A stretch of 64,000 bases of DNA from Aquanectria penicillioides (lineage: Eukaryota; Ascomycota; Sordariomycetes; Hypocreales; Nectriaceae): contig PYIU01000006.1 of the NCBI GenBank assembly GCA_003415625.1, positions 1 to 64,000 of the forward strand, read 5' to 3'. Made by a program: the position numbers and the translations under genes. The notes below the pieces were generated by a model, which was not told the DNA's origin, ran no database searches, and saw only the letters and a list, made by a program, of their open reading frames with translations. Of this stretch, positions 49,483 to 61,175 are shown piece after piece (position 1 is the first letter of the stretch; the number at the start of each line of letters is the position of its first letter).

Positions 49483-51830
49483 ATATTAAGTAAAGACCTT
49501 TATATAGCTAAAGGAGTTATTTAAAATAAAGGTAAAATTAAAGATTTCTTTTCTTTTAATAAAGAAAATACTATTAAAACATTTAATTAATTGCTTAATA
49601 GTTAATCTATACTATTTTACCCTTAAATAAATTAAGATTATTAGTTTAATAAATTAAAAACTTAGTTTATTTTAGGTAATAAAAGCAATTTAAATTTTTA
49701 GCTTGCTAATATTAGTTGCTTTAAAGACTTCCCTTTTAATTTTTATTAAGCCTAAATATTCTATTATTAAGACCTATAGAATTTATTTAAAAACCTATAA
49801 AAAAAAGAAATAGCCTTAAACTTTAGTATTTAAGCCTTTTTTATTATCTTTATTTATAGACTTACTAATATCCTTACAATTTATTAAATTAATCTTTTAA
49901 TTATAAGCACTAAAATTAAAAAGAATAAATAAAAGTAAAAGAGCTTCTTTTATAAGCTTTTACTAAAAGGGATAAACATTAAAAAAACTAAATATTTAAT
50001 TAATTTTATATCTATAGAGTTTTAATAAGCAATATATAATAAAAGGCTATTAATTGGCTTTACTTACTTTATTAATACTATCTATTAAAGCTTCTTTATT
50101 TAAAATAGATAGCTAAAGCATTTAATTATTTATAATACTATTAATATCCTTTAAAATAAGTAAGCTATTGCACTTACTATAATATAAAGGGAGATTATAA
50201 CTAAAATAGAATTGCCCTATAATTTCTTTATTTTTATTATGCCTATTATTAAATAAGCTAGAAATTAAGAATATAGTTTTTTAGGCACTTTCTTTCTCTT
50301 TTTTAATATTTAAGGAATAGTTAAACTTATTAAAACTTTAATTATTAAATGCCTTATAATTTAGCCTTTAATCTTTAATAGTAATTATAATACTATTAAT
50401 AATCCCCCTTTAGCATTAATGCATTATAATTAGATTTTTATTAAGCATAAATAAGGGAAAAGTACTTAATTAATTGCTTTAAATGCTAATTAAATATAAA
50501 ACTTTATTAATACTATTATTTTTAATAAACTTAATATTATTAATAGAAAGTTCTTTAATTAATATAAGCTTATAAAACTTATTAAAACTTAAAAATCTAT
50601 TTATATTTTAAGATTTTAAAATAGTTCCTTTAATACTTAATAGCTTTATACTAATTTAAAAGGTTACTATATAATAAGCTAAAAAGGAGTTAATTATTAA
50701 ACTTTTAGAAATAAATATTAAATTATCCTAAAGCTACTTAATCCTTAAGGCAATAGCTATTAAATAAGTCTACCTTTACTATTAGGCCCTTAACTGCCTT
50801 ACTATCTTTTAGCTAATAATTTAATTAAATACTATTAAACTTATAAATATTAAATAATAAATAGATTTCCTATTAAAATTAATAAGTTTACTAAAGTTAT
50901 TATTATTTTAAGTAATAATAAAAGAGAAGGTTTTAAATAAGCCCTAAACTATTAAAGTTAAAGTATTAAAGCAATTTGCCTTTATAATTTATACCTTAAG
51001 TTTAAAACTTCTGCCCTTAAACCTACTATTAAGCCTAAACTAGTAATTAAATCTATTTAGCCTTTATATAAGTTATCTATTAGCTTACTAACTTATATAA
51101 GCACTATTTAATTAAATGCACTTAAAAAAGAAATCTAAATTAATTAAAATATATTTATTTATTTTAATATATTTAATTAAATATTTATTAATTCCTTAAG
51201 CAAAAGGCAAATAATTAAATTAATTTAATTAATTTAATAAATATATTTATTTAAATTAGCTATTTTATAGCAATTTAATTAAATAGACTTAAATTTACTT
51301 ATTGCTAAAAGTAATAAATAGAGTTTTTATAAGCGCTTTATATTGCCTTTATTAATTCTTTAATTAATTAAATATATAGCAAAAGAAAGGAATTATACTA
51401 TAATTACTAATACTATAATTAAAAACATTACTAATACTGCTATTTAAACTTAATAAAGTAATTATAATTTAAACTATATTGCCTCTATTAAAAGAAAGAT
51501 AACTATTAAAACTAAATAAATAAATTTACCTTAAATTAATTAATAGGCTATTTTTAAACTCCCTTAAATAAAGAGCTAGATCTTTTATATATTAAAAGGG
51601 TTAATTTTAGTAAATTAATAGAATAAGATTATAATTACTATTTATAAGCTATTTAAACCTTTAATTTTTATTTATTAGTTTTATATTAATTAATACTATA
51701 ATTAAAAACTATATTATAGAGAAAGGTAATAATAAAATTAAAATAAAAAGATTAAATATTAAAAGTAAAATAAATTATAAAGAAAGATAATAATAAATTA
51801 AATAATAAATTATAAATATAAAGCATTTAA
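49483..51830 (+). pseudogene. Sense extra gene of Gypsy copy 3
   Basis: Counterpart of 11783-14130, with the start codon changed to ATA. It is collinear to its end near 51830, just before the nested insertion at 51876. Function unknown. Confidence 0.48.
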
Positions 51831-51875
51831 TTAAATGCTTCCTTTAAGATTTTCTTTATATTTAAATAAATTAAG

Positions 51876-52022
51876 TATAAAGATAGCGCTAGGCGCATAT
51901 AAATATATAACAACTAGGCCCCTTATATACAGTTATATAGTACAATTCTAGTATATTATACTTAAATTGCTTAATCTTTTAGGTCTATTAATTAAGTGGG
52001 CATACTACTCTACTTCTTTACA
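51876..52022 (+). repeat. 5' terminal repeat (147 bp) of the TRIM-like element
   Basis: It starts tataaagatagcgctagg and ends cttctttaca, consistent with original TGTAAA...TTTACA ends changed by RIP. It contains ttaattaagtggg (51988-52000), which resembles a tRNA A box. Confidence 0.88.
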
Positions 52023-52063
52023 ATTATTTAGGCATAATATAGGTCTTTTAGCTGTGTGAGGTT

Positions 52064-52080
52064 ATAGGTTTAAATCCTAT
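52064..52080 (+). promoter_or_regulatory. B-box-like T-arm hairpin
   Basis: ataggtttaaatcctat forms a perfect 5-bp stem with a 7-base loop, the geometry of a tRNA T arm, and contains ggtttaaatcc, one transition from the B-box consensus GGTTCRANTCC. An A-box-like word lies about 70 bp upstream. No full tRNA cloverleaf can be folded, so this may be an internal Pol III promoter of tRNA/SINE origin. Confidence 0.35.
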
Positions 52081-52143
52081 TTATAAGGCAGAATAAATAG
52101 AGTATTTAACTATATGCTTATATTAGGCTTATAAGGCAGGTAT

Positions 52144-52371
52144 TGTTAAACCTAAGGTATCCTATATATAGAGAAATACTAAAACACACTTTAGATTATA
52201 AAAACAAAGCTTAAAATAATTAAATAAAGGTTATATAAATACAATATAGCTCTATTAGGTCTAGCGCAATCTAACCCCTCTTTTAGAGCCTAAGCAATAA
52301 AGTAAAGCTAAAAGGGATAAAAAGAAAAAAAATAAAAATACATACAATTATATAATTAATTCAGTTTAATA
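52144..52371 (+). repeat. 5' LTR of the Copia element (228 bp)
   Basis: It begins tgttaaacctaaggtat, with the canonical TG kept, and ends cagtttaata. It differs from the 3' LTR mainly by C/T and G/A changes. Confidence 0.95.
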
Positions 52372-53999
52372 ATTAAGAGTCTTAAAGCTATGTTTATTAG
52401 TATAGCTATAACTATTTAATTAAGCTCTAAAAGCAAAAAATAAACCTTATATCCTAATTCTAAATTAAATACATAAAATAACCTTTAAGACCTATATCTT
52501 TAATAACCCAAATAACTAGAAAACCTTTAAATAAAGCTATAAAGTAAAAATCACTATAGAATAAGTTAAAAAGCTTAGAATCCTTAAGGACTTTTTTTAG
52601 TTTAAGACTACCTAAATTTCCAAGCCTATAATACTAACTGCTATAAAATACTTTATAAAAGAGAAAGCTAAGGCTAAAAGCTTAAAATTAAAGTTTATTT
52701 AATTAATATAAAGGGCAACTATAATAATAGAGCTGCTTCCTAAAGACTAAAAACTACTAAAATGCAAGCTTATAATATTCCGCTATAATTAAAAAAAATA
52801 TAAAATTAAAGCAAATAGAATCTATAATATCCTTAATTAAATAATAGAGAAAATAAGCCCCTATTATATTTAAATATATTTATCTATAATAAATAAAGGG
52901 GATAATAATAATAATATTGTAAAATTCTATAATAATCTTAAAGCTATATATAGAATTAATAATGCACTAAAAGGAAAATAAGCTTAAAAATGCTATTTTA
53001 AAGTGCTAAAATAGACTTCAAACCTTAAAATTATTTAGTAAAATTAAATTACTAATTAAAAATAGTCTATAAAGATTGCAATTATAAGAAATGTTACTAA
53101 AGCCTTATACCTAAATGTATAGTTTATAGACTTAAAACAATACCTTAAAAGTTACTTTTAAATATTCCTTTAAATTACTAAAGCATAATATAAAGACACT
53201 ATTAAGAAAAGTATCTATATACTAGCTGCTTTTACTTTAAGTTTTAAATATAAGATTAAAAAAAGAAAAGAGATTAAAGGAAAGCAATATAAAGCTTTAG
53301 TACAAAAGAGGAACTTTAGACCTATATTTTAAGGCTTAAACCTACCTTTTAAAAAATATTCTTATCTAAAGAGCTTATAACCCAAATAACCCAAGTTAAA
53401 GAAATAAAAATAAACTCCAAAAGAAAACAATTATTATATTTTATATAGGAAATCACACTTTAATGCCAATACCTAAAAGTGCTAGATTGCATTCCCTAAA
53501 AACATACCCAAGCAAATAGAAAGGCAGAAGTGAATAGATAAAAGATAGGAAACACAATTAAAAGATTAAATTAAAGTCTAAAAACTATACAAAAAGCTCA
53601 AAAAGCAAACCGCACAATCAACTAGGGATTTAAACTAATAACCAATATTATAAATCCTAATCTTAAATTCTATAGCTATTTTTCTTATTTTATATAGTAA
53701 ATACCTATTATAAATCTCAATTATATTTAATTTAAGAACAATACTATATATTTTCAATAATAAAAAGAAATTTAAGAATCTTAAATTAGCTCTATTTAGT
53801 AAAGTTGTCTTTATTAGATTAAAAAACCTTTTAATCTTAAGATATAGAGATATAGAAATTAAAGTTTAAAACCTATAAGGTAAAGCTTATTTTTTTATTT
53901 TAAGGCATATTGCTTACTGCCTATAAATTAAAATAAATCTAGTTTTATTAAGAAGACTCTATTAATATAGTTATTAATAGAATTAAAAAAATAAAGATA
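52372..53999 (+). pseudogene. Decayed gag/protease region of the Copia element
   Basis: A+T-rich sequence between the 5' LTR and the recognisable integrase. Plus-strand readable fragments occur (for example NHTLMPIPKSARLHSLKTY near 53450), but no zinc knuckle or D-S/T-G protease motif could be fixed. It is assigned as gag/protease by position only. Confidence 0.45.
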
Positions 54000-56900
54000 A
54001 TATTTTAAGATATAGAAGTAGACAAGCTTTATATAGATTGAAGATTGCCTATAATTAATATATTTTAGATTACAAGCCCATTATTTAAAAATAAAGCTTA
54101 TTTACAATAAATAAACCTTATTACAACTTATAAATGCTAAAATATCTACAATAAATAGAAGCCATAAGATAGCACTACTAATTAAATTATTTAAAACCTA
54201 AAGCATTAAAATATCTAATTAACTATACTATTAATGCAAAGATTAAAGGCCTAATAACAATTAAATATAATGCTTATAGATTAGGCAAGATAAAATGCTA
54301 AAAGCACTGCAAACTATAAATATAAAGCTTAATTCCTAAAGAGCAAGTTTCTTTAGACTTCTATAACTTTTAACCCAATATAATAAACCTTTCCTTATAC
54401 ACTATTATAATAGACTGTACATTAGGAATATACTAGGACTACTACTTTAAAAATCAAAAAGAAGAACAATTATTATTAATATTGCAAAACTTTACTTAAA
54501 TATTAAAAACAAAATATAGAATTAAACTTTAAGTAATAGAAATAGATAATAAGCTTTAAAAGAGCAATTTAGTCTATATATAGCTAAATTAAAGAGAAAT
54601 AGCAATAAAAGAAAGTGCCCCTTAAATACAGTAATAGAATGGATTAAAAGAATGTTTTAAAGGAATAGTAAAAGAGAAAATAAAAGTTCTTACAATTAAA
54701 AGTGGTCTATTAGCTAGATTATAGCTAAAAATAGTAAGAACAGCAGTATATCTACTAAACCGAACTCTAAAATAGGGACTTAAGTGGAAAACACTATATA
54801 AAAGCTTCTTTTTATTAATTAAAAGCTTAAATAAGGATTGCAAGCCATAAATTACTTACCTTAAGACAATTGGTTGTAAATTATTTGCAATAACTAAAGA
54901 CACTTAATTAAAGAAGAATTGACTTATATCTAAAACAAGCCTAAAGGCTTGAATAGGTTATTTTATAGGATACAATTCCTAAAACCTCTTTTACATTTAG
55001 AATCCAATTACTAACTAAATATATATAACCCAAAATATTATCTTTAATAAAAAAGACCTTTTTTTAGCAAATAATACTAAAATAAGAGAAACTATAGGTA
55101 AAAAGACCCTTAAAAAAATACAAATATAAATAAAAGCTCTTTTTAATATTAAGTAGGTTGATTAAATGGATAATACTAATTAACTATAAGACAAGCTTTA
55201 AACTATTAAAATAAGCCTTTAAAATATAGTTAAAAACTTAAAAACTAAAAAGGAGAAGGATATAAATAAACTATAGATTAAAGATAAAAAATACACTTAA
55301 CTATAGTTTAAACTCTTTTTAATTTTACTAAAAAGTCTAGCTTCTACCTTTCTAGCTTTAGCAATAAAGTAAGAAGGAAAATACTTAATACCTCTAATAC
55401 TAAATACTAGCTTATAGAAGGAATAGATTAAGCTCTATTAAGCCTTTTTTATAGGAATAAAAGCTATACTATTTAAAAAATGCAGAAATACTATTATAAT
55501 TAAGGCAATATATACTAAAATTAAATATAAAAAGTATAAACTAAAATATAAGCTATAAAAGGATAAAATAGACCTTATTTAAAAGAAATAAGAACTCTAT
55601 TAAAAGAACCTACTTTAGGTATTAAGTTCTTATAAAAATATTCTTAGGTATAAATTTAAGGCTATATTTCTAAAAGTAGAGAAAATACACTTAAAGAGTT
55701 ACTAGTAAATAAAGTTTTAAATTAAAACATTAAGAAGCGAAATTAAGTTTTATAACTTATAATTTATTAACTATATATAGGTTTATATATATAAGTTCAA
55801 TAAATATAAATACTTATAGAAATGTAAAGCTAGACTTATTATTTAAGGAGATTAATAGCAAAAGGCAAATTCTAAAGAAATATATATTGCTATACTAATA
55901 GAAAAATTGTTTAAAATACTATTTGCAATTGCAATAAGGTTTAATCTTAAAATGCTATAATTTAATGCAATAAATGCATTTATAAATATAAAACTATTAA
56001 TAGATATATTTATAAGACCTTTACTAAAATATAAAAAGGGCAAAAATAAAGGCCAAGTATTATTACTTAAGAAAGCACTTTATAGACTAAAAATTGCATC
56101 TCTTTTATAGTAAATAGAGCTTAAAACAATATTATAAAATATTAGTTTTAAATCAATCCCTTACAAACCATACTGCTATAGTAAAAGTAAAGTTCTTATC
56201 TTCTTTTATATAGATAATATTATAATAATATATACTAAAAGATATAAATAAATTATAGATAAAGTAATTATAGGTTTAAAGTTAAAATATAAATTAACCG
56301 ATAGAGGCAAGCTATAGTAATTTCTTAAGATAGAGATCATTTAAAAATAAAGTTAGAAATTAATCTAAATAACTTAAAACTTATACTTAAAGAAGATTTA
56401 TAAATTATATACTTTAAATAAAGGAAATGCAACTTTAATAAAGAAAATAAAACTCTTTCTAAATAAGCAAATTGCTAGATAAAATATAATAAACTAATAT
56501 AAATAAGTAATTGGCTTAATCCTTTATATAGCAGTTATTACTTAACTAAATATTGCATTTACTGTATTATATCTTATAAGATTTATAATAAATCTAAAGG
56601 AACTATATATAAAGGCAGCAAACTAAATATTATATTATCTTTATGCAATTTATTTCCTTACTTTATAGCTTAAAGGCAGAGATAACTTTTTAATATATAG
56701 TAATATATCTTTTGCTAATAATATATTAAATTAAAAAAGTTTATAAATATATATAATAAAACTTTTTAGTGGATTAATTAAATAGTATATAAATAAATAA
56801 AATACAGTTATAATATTAACTATAAAGGTAGAACTGCTTGCTCTCTCTTAAGCTATAAAGAAAGGACTCTATTAATAGAGACTACTTATAGAACTTAAAA

Positions 56901-57187
56901 TTAAGCTTTAAAATCCTATTTTAAAACTTATTTATAATAACTAATAGACAATTAAATTTATTTAAAATTCTCTTAAGAAATTAAAGATTAAGCTCAAATA
57001 TATTAATATATACAATTATTAGCTAAGGCAATTTATAATAGCAAAAATAATCTCCATTTTATATAAATAAAGTGTAAAATTAATAGCTAATAGTTTAATA
57101 AAGCTATTATAAGGCAAAATCTTTCTTAAAAGCTAAAAACAACTTAAACTCATAAACTTAACAAAATGCATTTAAATACAATAAAGT
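54000..57187 (+). pseudogene. pol: Decayed Copia pol (integrase, RT, RNase H)
   Basis: One + frame (3n+2) holds at 54413, 56213 and 56831. The integrase core shows IDCTLGIY (first Asp at 54413), VIEIDNKL (second Asp) and NGLKECF (Glu), so its D,D,E residues survive. It is followed by the Copia landmarks VRTAVYLLNRTL and TIGCKLFAITKD. The RT has NAINAFINIKL (Asp to Asn), KALYRLKIA and the box FFYIDNIII at about 56204, where the second catalytic Asp is Asn. The RNase H tail includes KVELLALS, GLY-x-x-RLLIEL and IKLKYINIYNY. Stops elsewhere are RIP-type. The frame ends near 57187. Confidence 0.93.
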
Positions 57188-57689
57188 TAAGATTTATAAA
57201 AACATACAATTAAGGAAATACTAAAAGGCTTACAGCTTTAATATTTAATATTATAAAAATAGCAAAGGAATAAAGTATTAATACAATAAAATTCATTAAT
57301 TTAATACTACTATAGTAGCCACTAGCCAAAAGGCAAAATAATAAAACAAGCCATAAAACAGTAAAATAAACTTTAAAATAATTTTAATTATTTTATCTAC
57401 TAAAAATAAAGGTCTTTAATAAATAGAAAGGTACCTATAATGCATTTACCTAATATAACTTTAATGGCAATATATTGCTTATTCTTCTCCTATAATATAA
57501 AAGTTAATTTTATAGTTTAAAATATAAAAATAAAGTGCTAAATTAAACTCTTACCTTTTTTATAATATTATTTCCTTAAATATAATCCAAAAAGAATAGC
57601 ACTATAAAGAGAGCAGCAAAAGAACTATTTTGCAATTTAAATTAGTAAAATAAAATGCAAAACAATAATATAAATACACTTATATAGGG

Positions 57690-58188
57690 CAGCAGCAGCT
57701 ATTAGGATTGTAGCGCTTATAGCGCTGCCCTAAGGTACTAAAATGCTCCTAATATTTTCTATTGCTTTAGCCTATAAGGGCCAATAATAAATAAGTAAGA
57801 TAGGGCATAAGCCGCTACTAAAAGGCACTATATAAAGTAAAACAGTTAAATAAAGCTTAAAATTCAACTTAAAAATACTTACAGTTTAGCAGCATGCTTG
57901 GCCGCAGCAGAAAGTTCTTCTACCCAAGCTACACAAGCAGCTCAGGCCTGCACACAACCCTACTATTAATTCATACCGCTAAAATAAAGTTAGTAATACA
58001 TAACTTAATTTTAAGCTATAAAATAACTTACAGTAGGGGCAATAGGGAGTTAGTAAAGAGGGGGAATAGCTTATTAAATAAATTATCACTATTATAAATA
58101 GTTAGCAAGAAAAGAGCTGCAAAACCTAAAAACAAACTGCAAAATTCAATTCTAAACTGCAAAGTTAACTTATAATATAGTGTATATA

Positions 58189-58229
<41 letters not shown>

Positions 58230-58515
58230 ACTAAAATAACTATAGTTAGTATATATAAGTTAAAGACTAAAAACACTATAAAGATATATATATAAAATTG
58301 TATTAAAGCTAAAGAAAGAAGAAAGAAAAGAAGTTTAAAATAAGGGAATAAGTTACTTTATTTATAGGCAAGGATCCTTCTATAAAGACAAAAAGTAAGA
58401 TTAAAGTAAAGTAATTTAAAGAATACTTCCTATTGTAATTTATAACTATTTTATTATTCCTATCTATTAAATGAATAGCATTTATAGAGTAATTAAAAAC
58501 GCCTATATGCAACAA
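57690..58515 (-). pseudogene. Antisense intron-bearing locus in the Copia 3' region
   Basis: Between pol and the 3' LTR the minus strand carries two spliceosomal-type introns. One is 57979-58031 (53 nt, GTAAGT...TACTAAC...TTTTAG) and the other 57828-57882 (55 nt, GTAAGT...TTTAACTG...TATAG). They bracket a 96-bp exon (57883-57978) that has kept unusually high G+C. Minus-strand ORFs at 58309-58515 (68 codons) and 58028-58276 lie upstream in the direction of transcription. All three frames across the exons are partly readable, so the protein cannot be chosen. It may be a captured host gene fragment or an antisense gene native to the element. Confidence 0.45.
58182..58228. repeat. TA microsatellite
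   Basis: About 47 bp of alternating T and A with one tgtg interruption, inside the Copia 3' region. The minus-strand ORF that runs through it (58028-58276) contains an Ile-Tyr repeat as a result. Confidence 0.95.
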
Positions 58516-58673
58516 TAAACACTAAGTAAATAATACTAATAAAAACGCAATAAATATAAAAATAAAATAAAAGCATAAAACAAAAATAGAAAGCTATAAA
58601 TAAAGTGCAGAATCGATAAATAAATAGTAAATAAAAAATATATTAGACCTACCTCTAGCAAATTTAGGGGGTA

Positions 58674-58901
58674 TATTAAACCTAAAGTATCCTATATATA
58701 GGGAAACACTAAAACGCACTTTAGATTATAGAAATAAAGCTTAAAATAATTAGATAAAGGTTATATAAATACAATATAGCTCTATTAGGTCTAGCGCAAC
58801 CCAACCCTTCTTTTAGAGCCTAAGCAATAAAGTAAGGCTAAAAGGGATAAAAAGAAAAAAAACAAAAATATATATAATTATACAATTAGTTTAGTTTAAT
58901 A
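58674..58901 (+). repeat. 3' LTR of the Copia element (228 bp)
   Basis: It begins tattaaacctaaagtat (TG now TA) and ends tagtttaata, followed by the duplication ggtat. It is preceded by the purine tract aggggggta. Confidence 0.95.
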
Positions 58902-58906
58902 GGTAT

Positions 58907-59131
58907 GCAGTTGCCTACTGCAATTAAGCCTTAGGGGTTAATATCTATTATATATCTTTAGGCATAAAGGACCGGCCTATTTAGATTAATGCATACTATA
59001 AAGCTAGCCTACAGGCATTTATTCTAGACTCTAGCTTCCTTAAGTGTGCATTAAAAAGATTATAGAAGGGGTAGTTTAGCTCTATAATATAGCATTATAG
59101 CTTAGGATATACTGCTATTAAGGGGGATAGT
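58907..59131 (+). other. Interior of the TRIM-like element, right part
   Basis: 225 bp of less A+T-rich sequence. No frame is recognised. It ends in the purine tract aagggggatagt directly before the 147-bp terminal repeat. Confidence 0.6.
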
Positions 59132-59278
59132 TATAAGGATAGCGCTAGGTATATATAAATGTATAATAATTAGGCCCCTTATATATAGTTGTATGGCACA
59201 ATTTTAGTATATTGTGCCTAAATTGCTTAATCTTTTAGGTCTATTAGTTAAGTGGGTATGCTACCCTACCTTTTTATA
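59132..59278 (+). repeat. 3' terminal repeat (147 bp) of the TRIM-like element
   Basis: It starts tataaggatagcgctagg and ends cctttttata, followed by the duplication ttaag. It keeps a better A-box-like word, tagttaagtgg (59245-59255), than the 5' copy. Confidence 0.88.
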
Positions 59279-59353
59279 TTAAGCTTAAAGTTTTCCTTTT
59301 GTATTATGCCTTTAGTCTACTTAAGGGCAAGCATTAAGGCATTAAAAAGGGAT

Positions 59354-59736
59354 AAATTAGGGTCTAAAGTAATATAGATCAATTTATTATTAGATTAGTT
59401 AGAAAGATAAAAGGGACCTTAAAGATATAGAAAATAAATAGGCAGTTTTCTTTAATTAATTTTTATTTTTAAAATTTTAAATTCCTTACATTTAGACCTT
59501 ATTAAAGTCTTAATGCAGCCCCTTATAATATTACTTTATTTATAACTTTCTGCCCTATTTTCTTTCTTTCTTTTTTTTTAAGGGATACTTTAAAGCATTC
59601 GATTAGATGCTTTAATACTCTTTTAAGTTATTTGCAGCTGCTTAAGAAGGCTGTTTGATTTTTGACTGAACTTACTTACTCTATACCCTTTTGGGTAGGG
59701 TATGTGTTTTAGCTAGTATTCCTATCTATTAATACA
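59354..59736 (+). repeat. 3' LTR of Gypsy copy 3
   Basis: About 383 bp, starting aaattagggtct and ending attaataca, followed by gtaat. It is less RIP-changed than the 5' LTR of the same element. Confidence 0.93.
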
Positions 59737-59741
59737 GTAAT

Positions 59742-60437
59742 CTTACTATTAATTAAAAGCCTATCTTTTAGAATTTTTTTAGCTATTTAAAAATATTTTT
59801 TTAAAAAGGTTTCTCTATTATCTTTACTTATAGAAAGTTTTTTAGTTTTTAAATTATAGTTTATTCTTAAGGTATTTATTTTATAAAAGACTTATTAAAA
59901 ATTATAAAGAACTTAATATTAACTCTTAAATACCTTTATATTTTAATTTTAAGATAGAAACTAAATATTAAATAGTTTAATAAAGGTTTTTAAAACCTTC
60001 TTAATAATTAAGGACTTTTAGCTATAAAGCCTATTATACTGCTATACATTAAGTAAATAAATAAGGAAATAAAGGCTTTAGGCTTTAAACTACCTTTAGC
60101 CCTATAAGTTTAACTCCCCTTAGGATAACTGGCTAGTCTTTAACTTAATCAATTTGTATATTAATATTAAAATTAATAGCATTTATGCTTAAGGAGAAAA
60201 TATATAAAGAAAGGAGTCTCTTATAATAATATTACAGCCTTACTATTGCAAAATTCTATAGATTTTATATATAAGGCTGCAGTAGGGTTAAAAGGCAGTA
60301 AAGGAAGCTGTTTGAAATAGAAATAGGTAGGTTATTGTAAGTGTGGGACAGTATATAAGGAAAGTTGCACTAAAATTATATAGGCCAAGTCTCTTTTTTT
60401 ATCCAATTGTTAGGTTGTCCAGTTGAGCCAATTAGGC
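59742..60437. other. A+T-rich flank without a recognised feature
   Basis: Mostly RIP-like sequence that becomes less A+T-rich after about 60290. No reading frame, repeat or RNA was recognised. Confidence 0.5.
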
Positions 60438-60665
60438 CCTAAAGAAAAGAAAGGAAAAATATTAGGCAAAAAGTTATAAATAAAGCAATATTATAAAGGG
60501 CTACACTAGAACTTTAATAGAGTTTAAATATAAAGAATTTAAAATTTTAAAAATAAAAATTAATTAAAGAAAACTGCCTATTTATTTCTTATATCTTTAA
60601 GGTCCCTTTTATCTTTTTGACTAACCTAATAATAGATTGATCTATATTACTTTAGACCCCAACTT
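60438..60665 (-). repeat. Truncated Gypsy LTR fragment
   Basis: About 228 bp matching the outer (5') part of the 382-bp Gypsy LTR in reverse orientation, ending accccaactt. The remainder of the LTR and all internal sequence are missing. It shows that a fourth family member once lay here. Confidence 0.88.
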
Positions 60666-60804
60666 ACTATATTGCTATATTGCTATACTTTAGATAAAAG
60701 ATATATTGCTAAGCGGTAGATTAATGCTTAGTAAGTTAAAGCTTATATATAATATATAAGTTACCTAAAGACTTATTTTGTATTACCTTAATTAGCCAAC
60801 CTTT

Positions 60805-60886
60805 ATACAATTCTAGTATATTGTGTTTAAATTGCTTAATCTTTTAGTCTATTAGTTAAGTGGGCATGCTACTCTATCTCTTTCTA
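60805..60886 (+). repeat. Fragment of the TRIM-like terminal repeat
   Basis: About 82 bp aligning with the last part of the 147-bp repeat (tacaattctagtatattgtg to ctctatctctttcta), including the A-box-like word tagttaagtggg. It is mildly RIP-changed. It shows that the TRIM-like family has more than one copy. Confidence 0.8.
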
Positions 60887-61175
60887 CTATAACACAACTT
60901 CATTAATATTGCTTTAAGTTACTTTAGCACTAAAAATCAGGTTTTAGATTATAGATAGTGCAAAAGGATATGCATTTGTAAGGCTACTTAATCTGCTGTT
61001 GTTCTGTTTATCACACTAGTAATGAGTGGCACCGTAAAGTTATATATCCCTGCTATATAGGTACATATGTCCATTGCATTCAATTTCCCTTCTTTCGAGT
61101 ATTCCATGCCAATGTGATGTGTCCAATGTCAGAACACTGCCCACAGTCACCAAAACTACTTCCACACTCCCAGTA
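60887..61175. other. Transition from RIP-mutated to normal DNA
   Basis: Composition shifts to normal over about 290 bp. It probably contains the 3' untranslated region of the esterase gene. No other feature is recognised. Confidence 0.55.

Larger units (their letters stand above)
52144..58901 (+). mobile_element. Ty1/Copia LTR retrotransposon (6,758 bp)
   Basis: Two 228-bp LTRs (52144-52371 and 58674-58901) and the duplication ggtat (52139-52143 and 58902-58906) show insertion into the TRIM-like element. The integrase precedes RT in one + frame, the Copia order. A purine-rich tract (tttaggggggta) abuts the 3' LTR. It is the youngest insertion by nesting, yet is itself RIP-mutated. About 1.5 kb lies between the end of pol and the 3' LTR. 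Confidence 0.95.
51876..59278 (+). mobile_element. TRIM-like mini LTR element, itself interrupted by Copia
   Basis: Two equal 147-bp terminal direct repeats (51876-52022 and 59132-59278) are flanked by the duplication ttaag (51871-51875 and 59279-59283), which proves integration into Gypsy copy 3. Without the Copia insert the element is only about 640 bp: LTR, about 346 bp of non-coding interior, LTR. A purine tract aagggggata sits just inside the 3' repeat, as in retroelements. No gag or pol is present, so it would move only with help from another element. Strand is inferred from the purine tract. Confidence 0.85.
39918..59736 (+). mobile_element. Ty3/Gypsy retrotransposon, copy 3, split by a nested insertion
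   Basis: The 5' LTR is 39918-40299 and the 3' LTR 59354-59736. Flanking duplications are ataat (39913-39917) and gtaat (59737-59741), differing by one RIP-type change. Removing the nested TRIM-plus-Copia insert and its 5-bp duplication leaves about 12,411 bp, equal to copies 1 and 2. Offset to copy 1 is constant at 37,701 from gag start (41142) through integrase (46376). Strongly RIP-mutated. Confidence 0.95.

Noticed and set aside
51985..52095. tRNA gene
   Set aside because: A-box-like and B-box-like words exist, but no acceptor or anticodon stem can be folded and the boxes are about 70 bp apart.
54622..54843. 73-codon minus-strand ORF
   Set aside because: It lies antisense to the Copia integrase segment with NGLKECF and VRTAVYLLNRTL, so it is a shadow.
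55852..56043. 63-codon minus-strand ORF
   Set aside because: Antisense shadow of the Copia reverse transcriptase.
57894..58097. 67-codon plus-strand ORF
   Set aside because: It crosses the 57979-58031 intron predicted on the minus strand and has no recognisable domain; it is more likely the shadow of the antisense locus.
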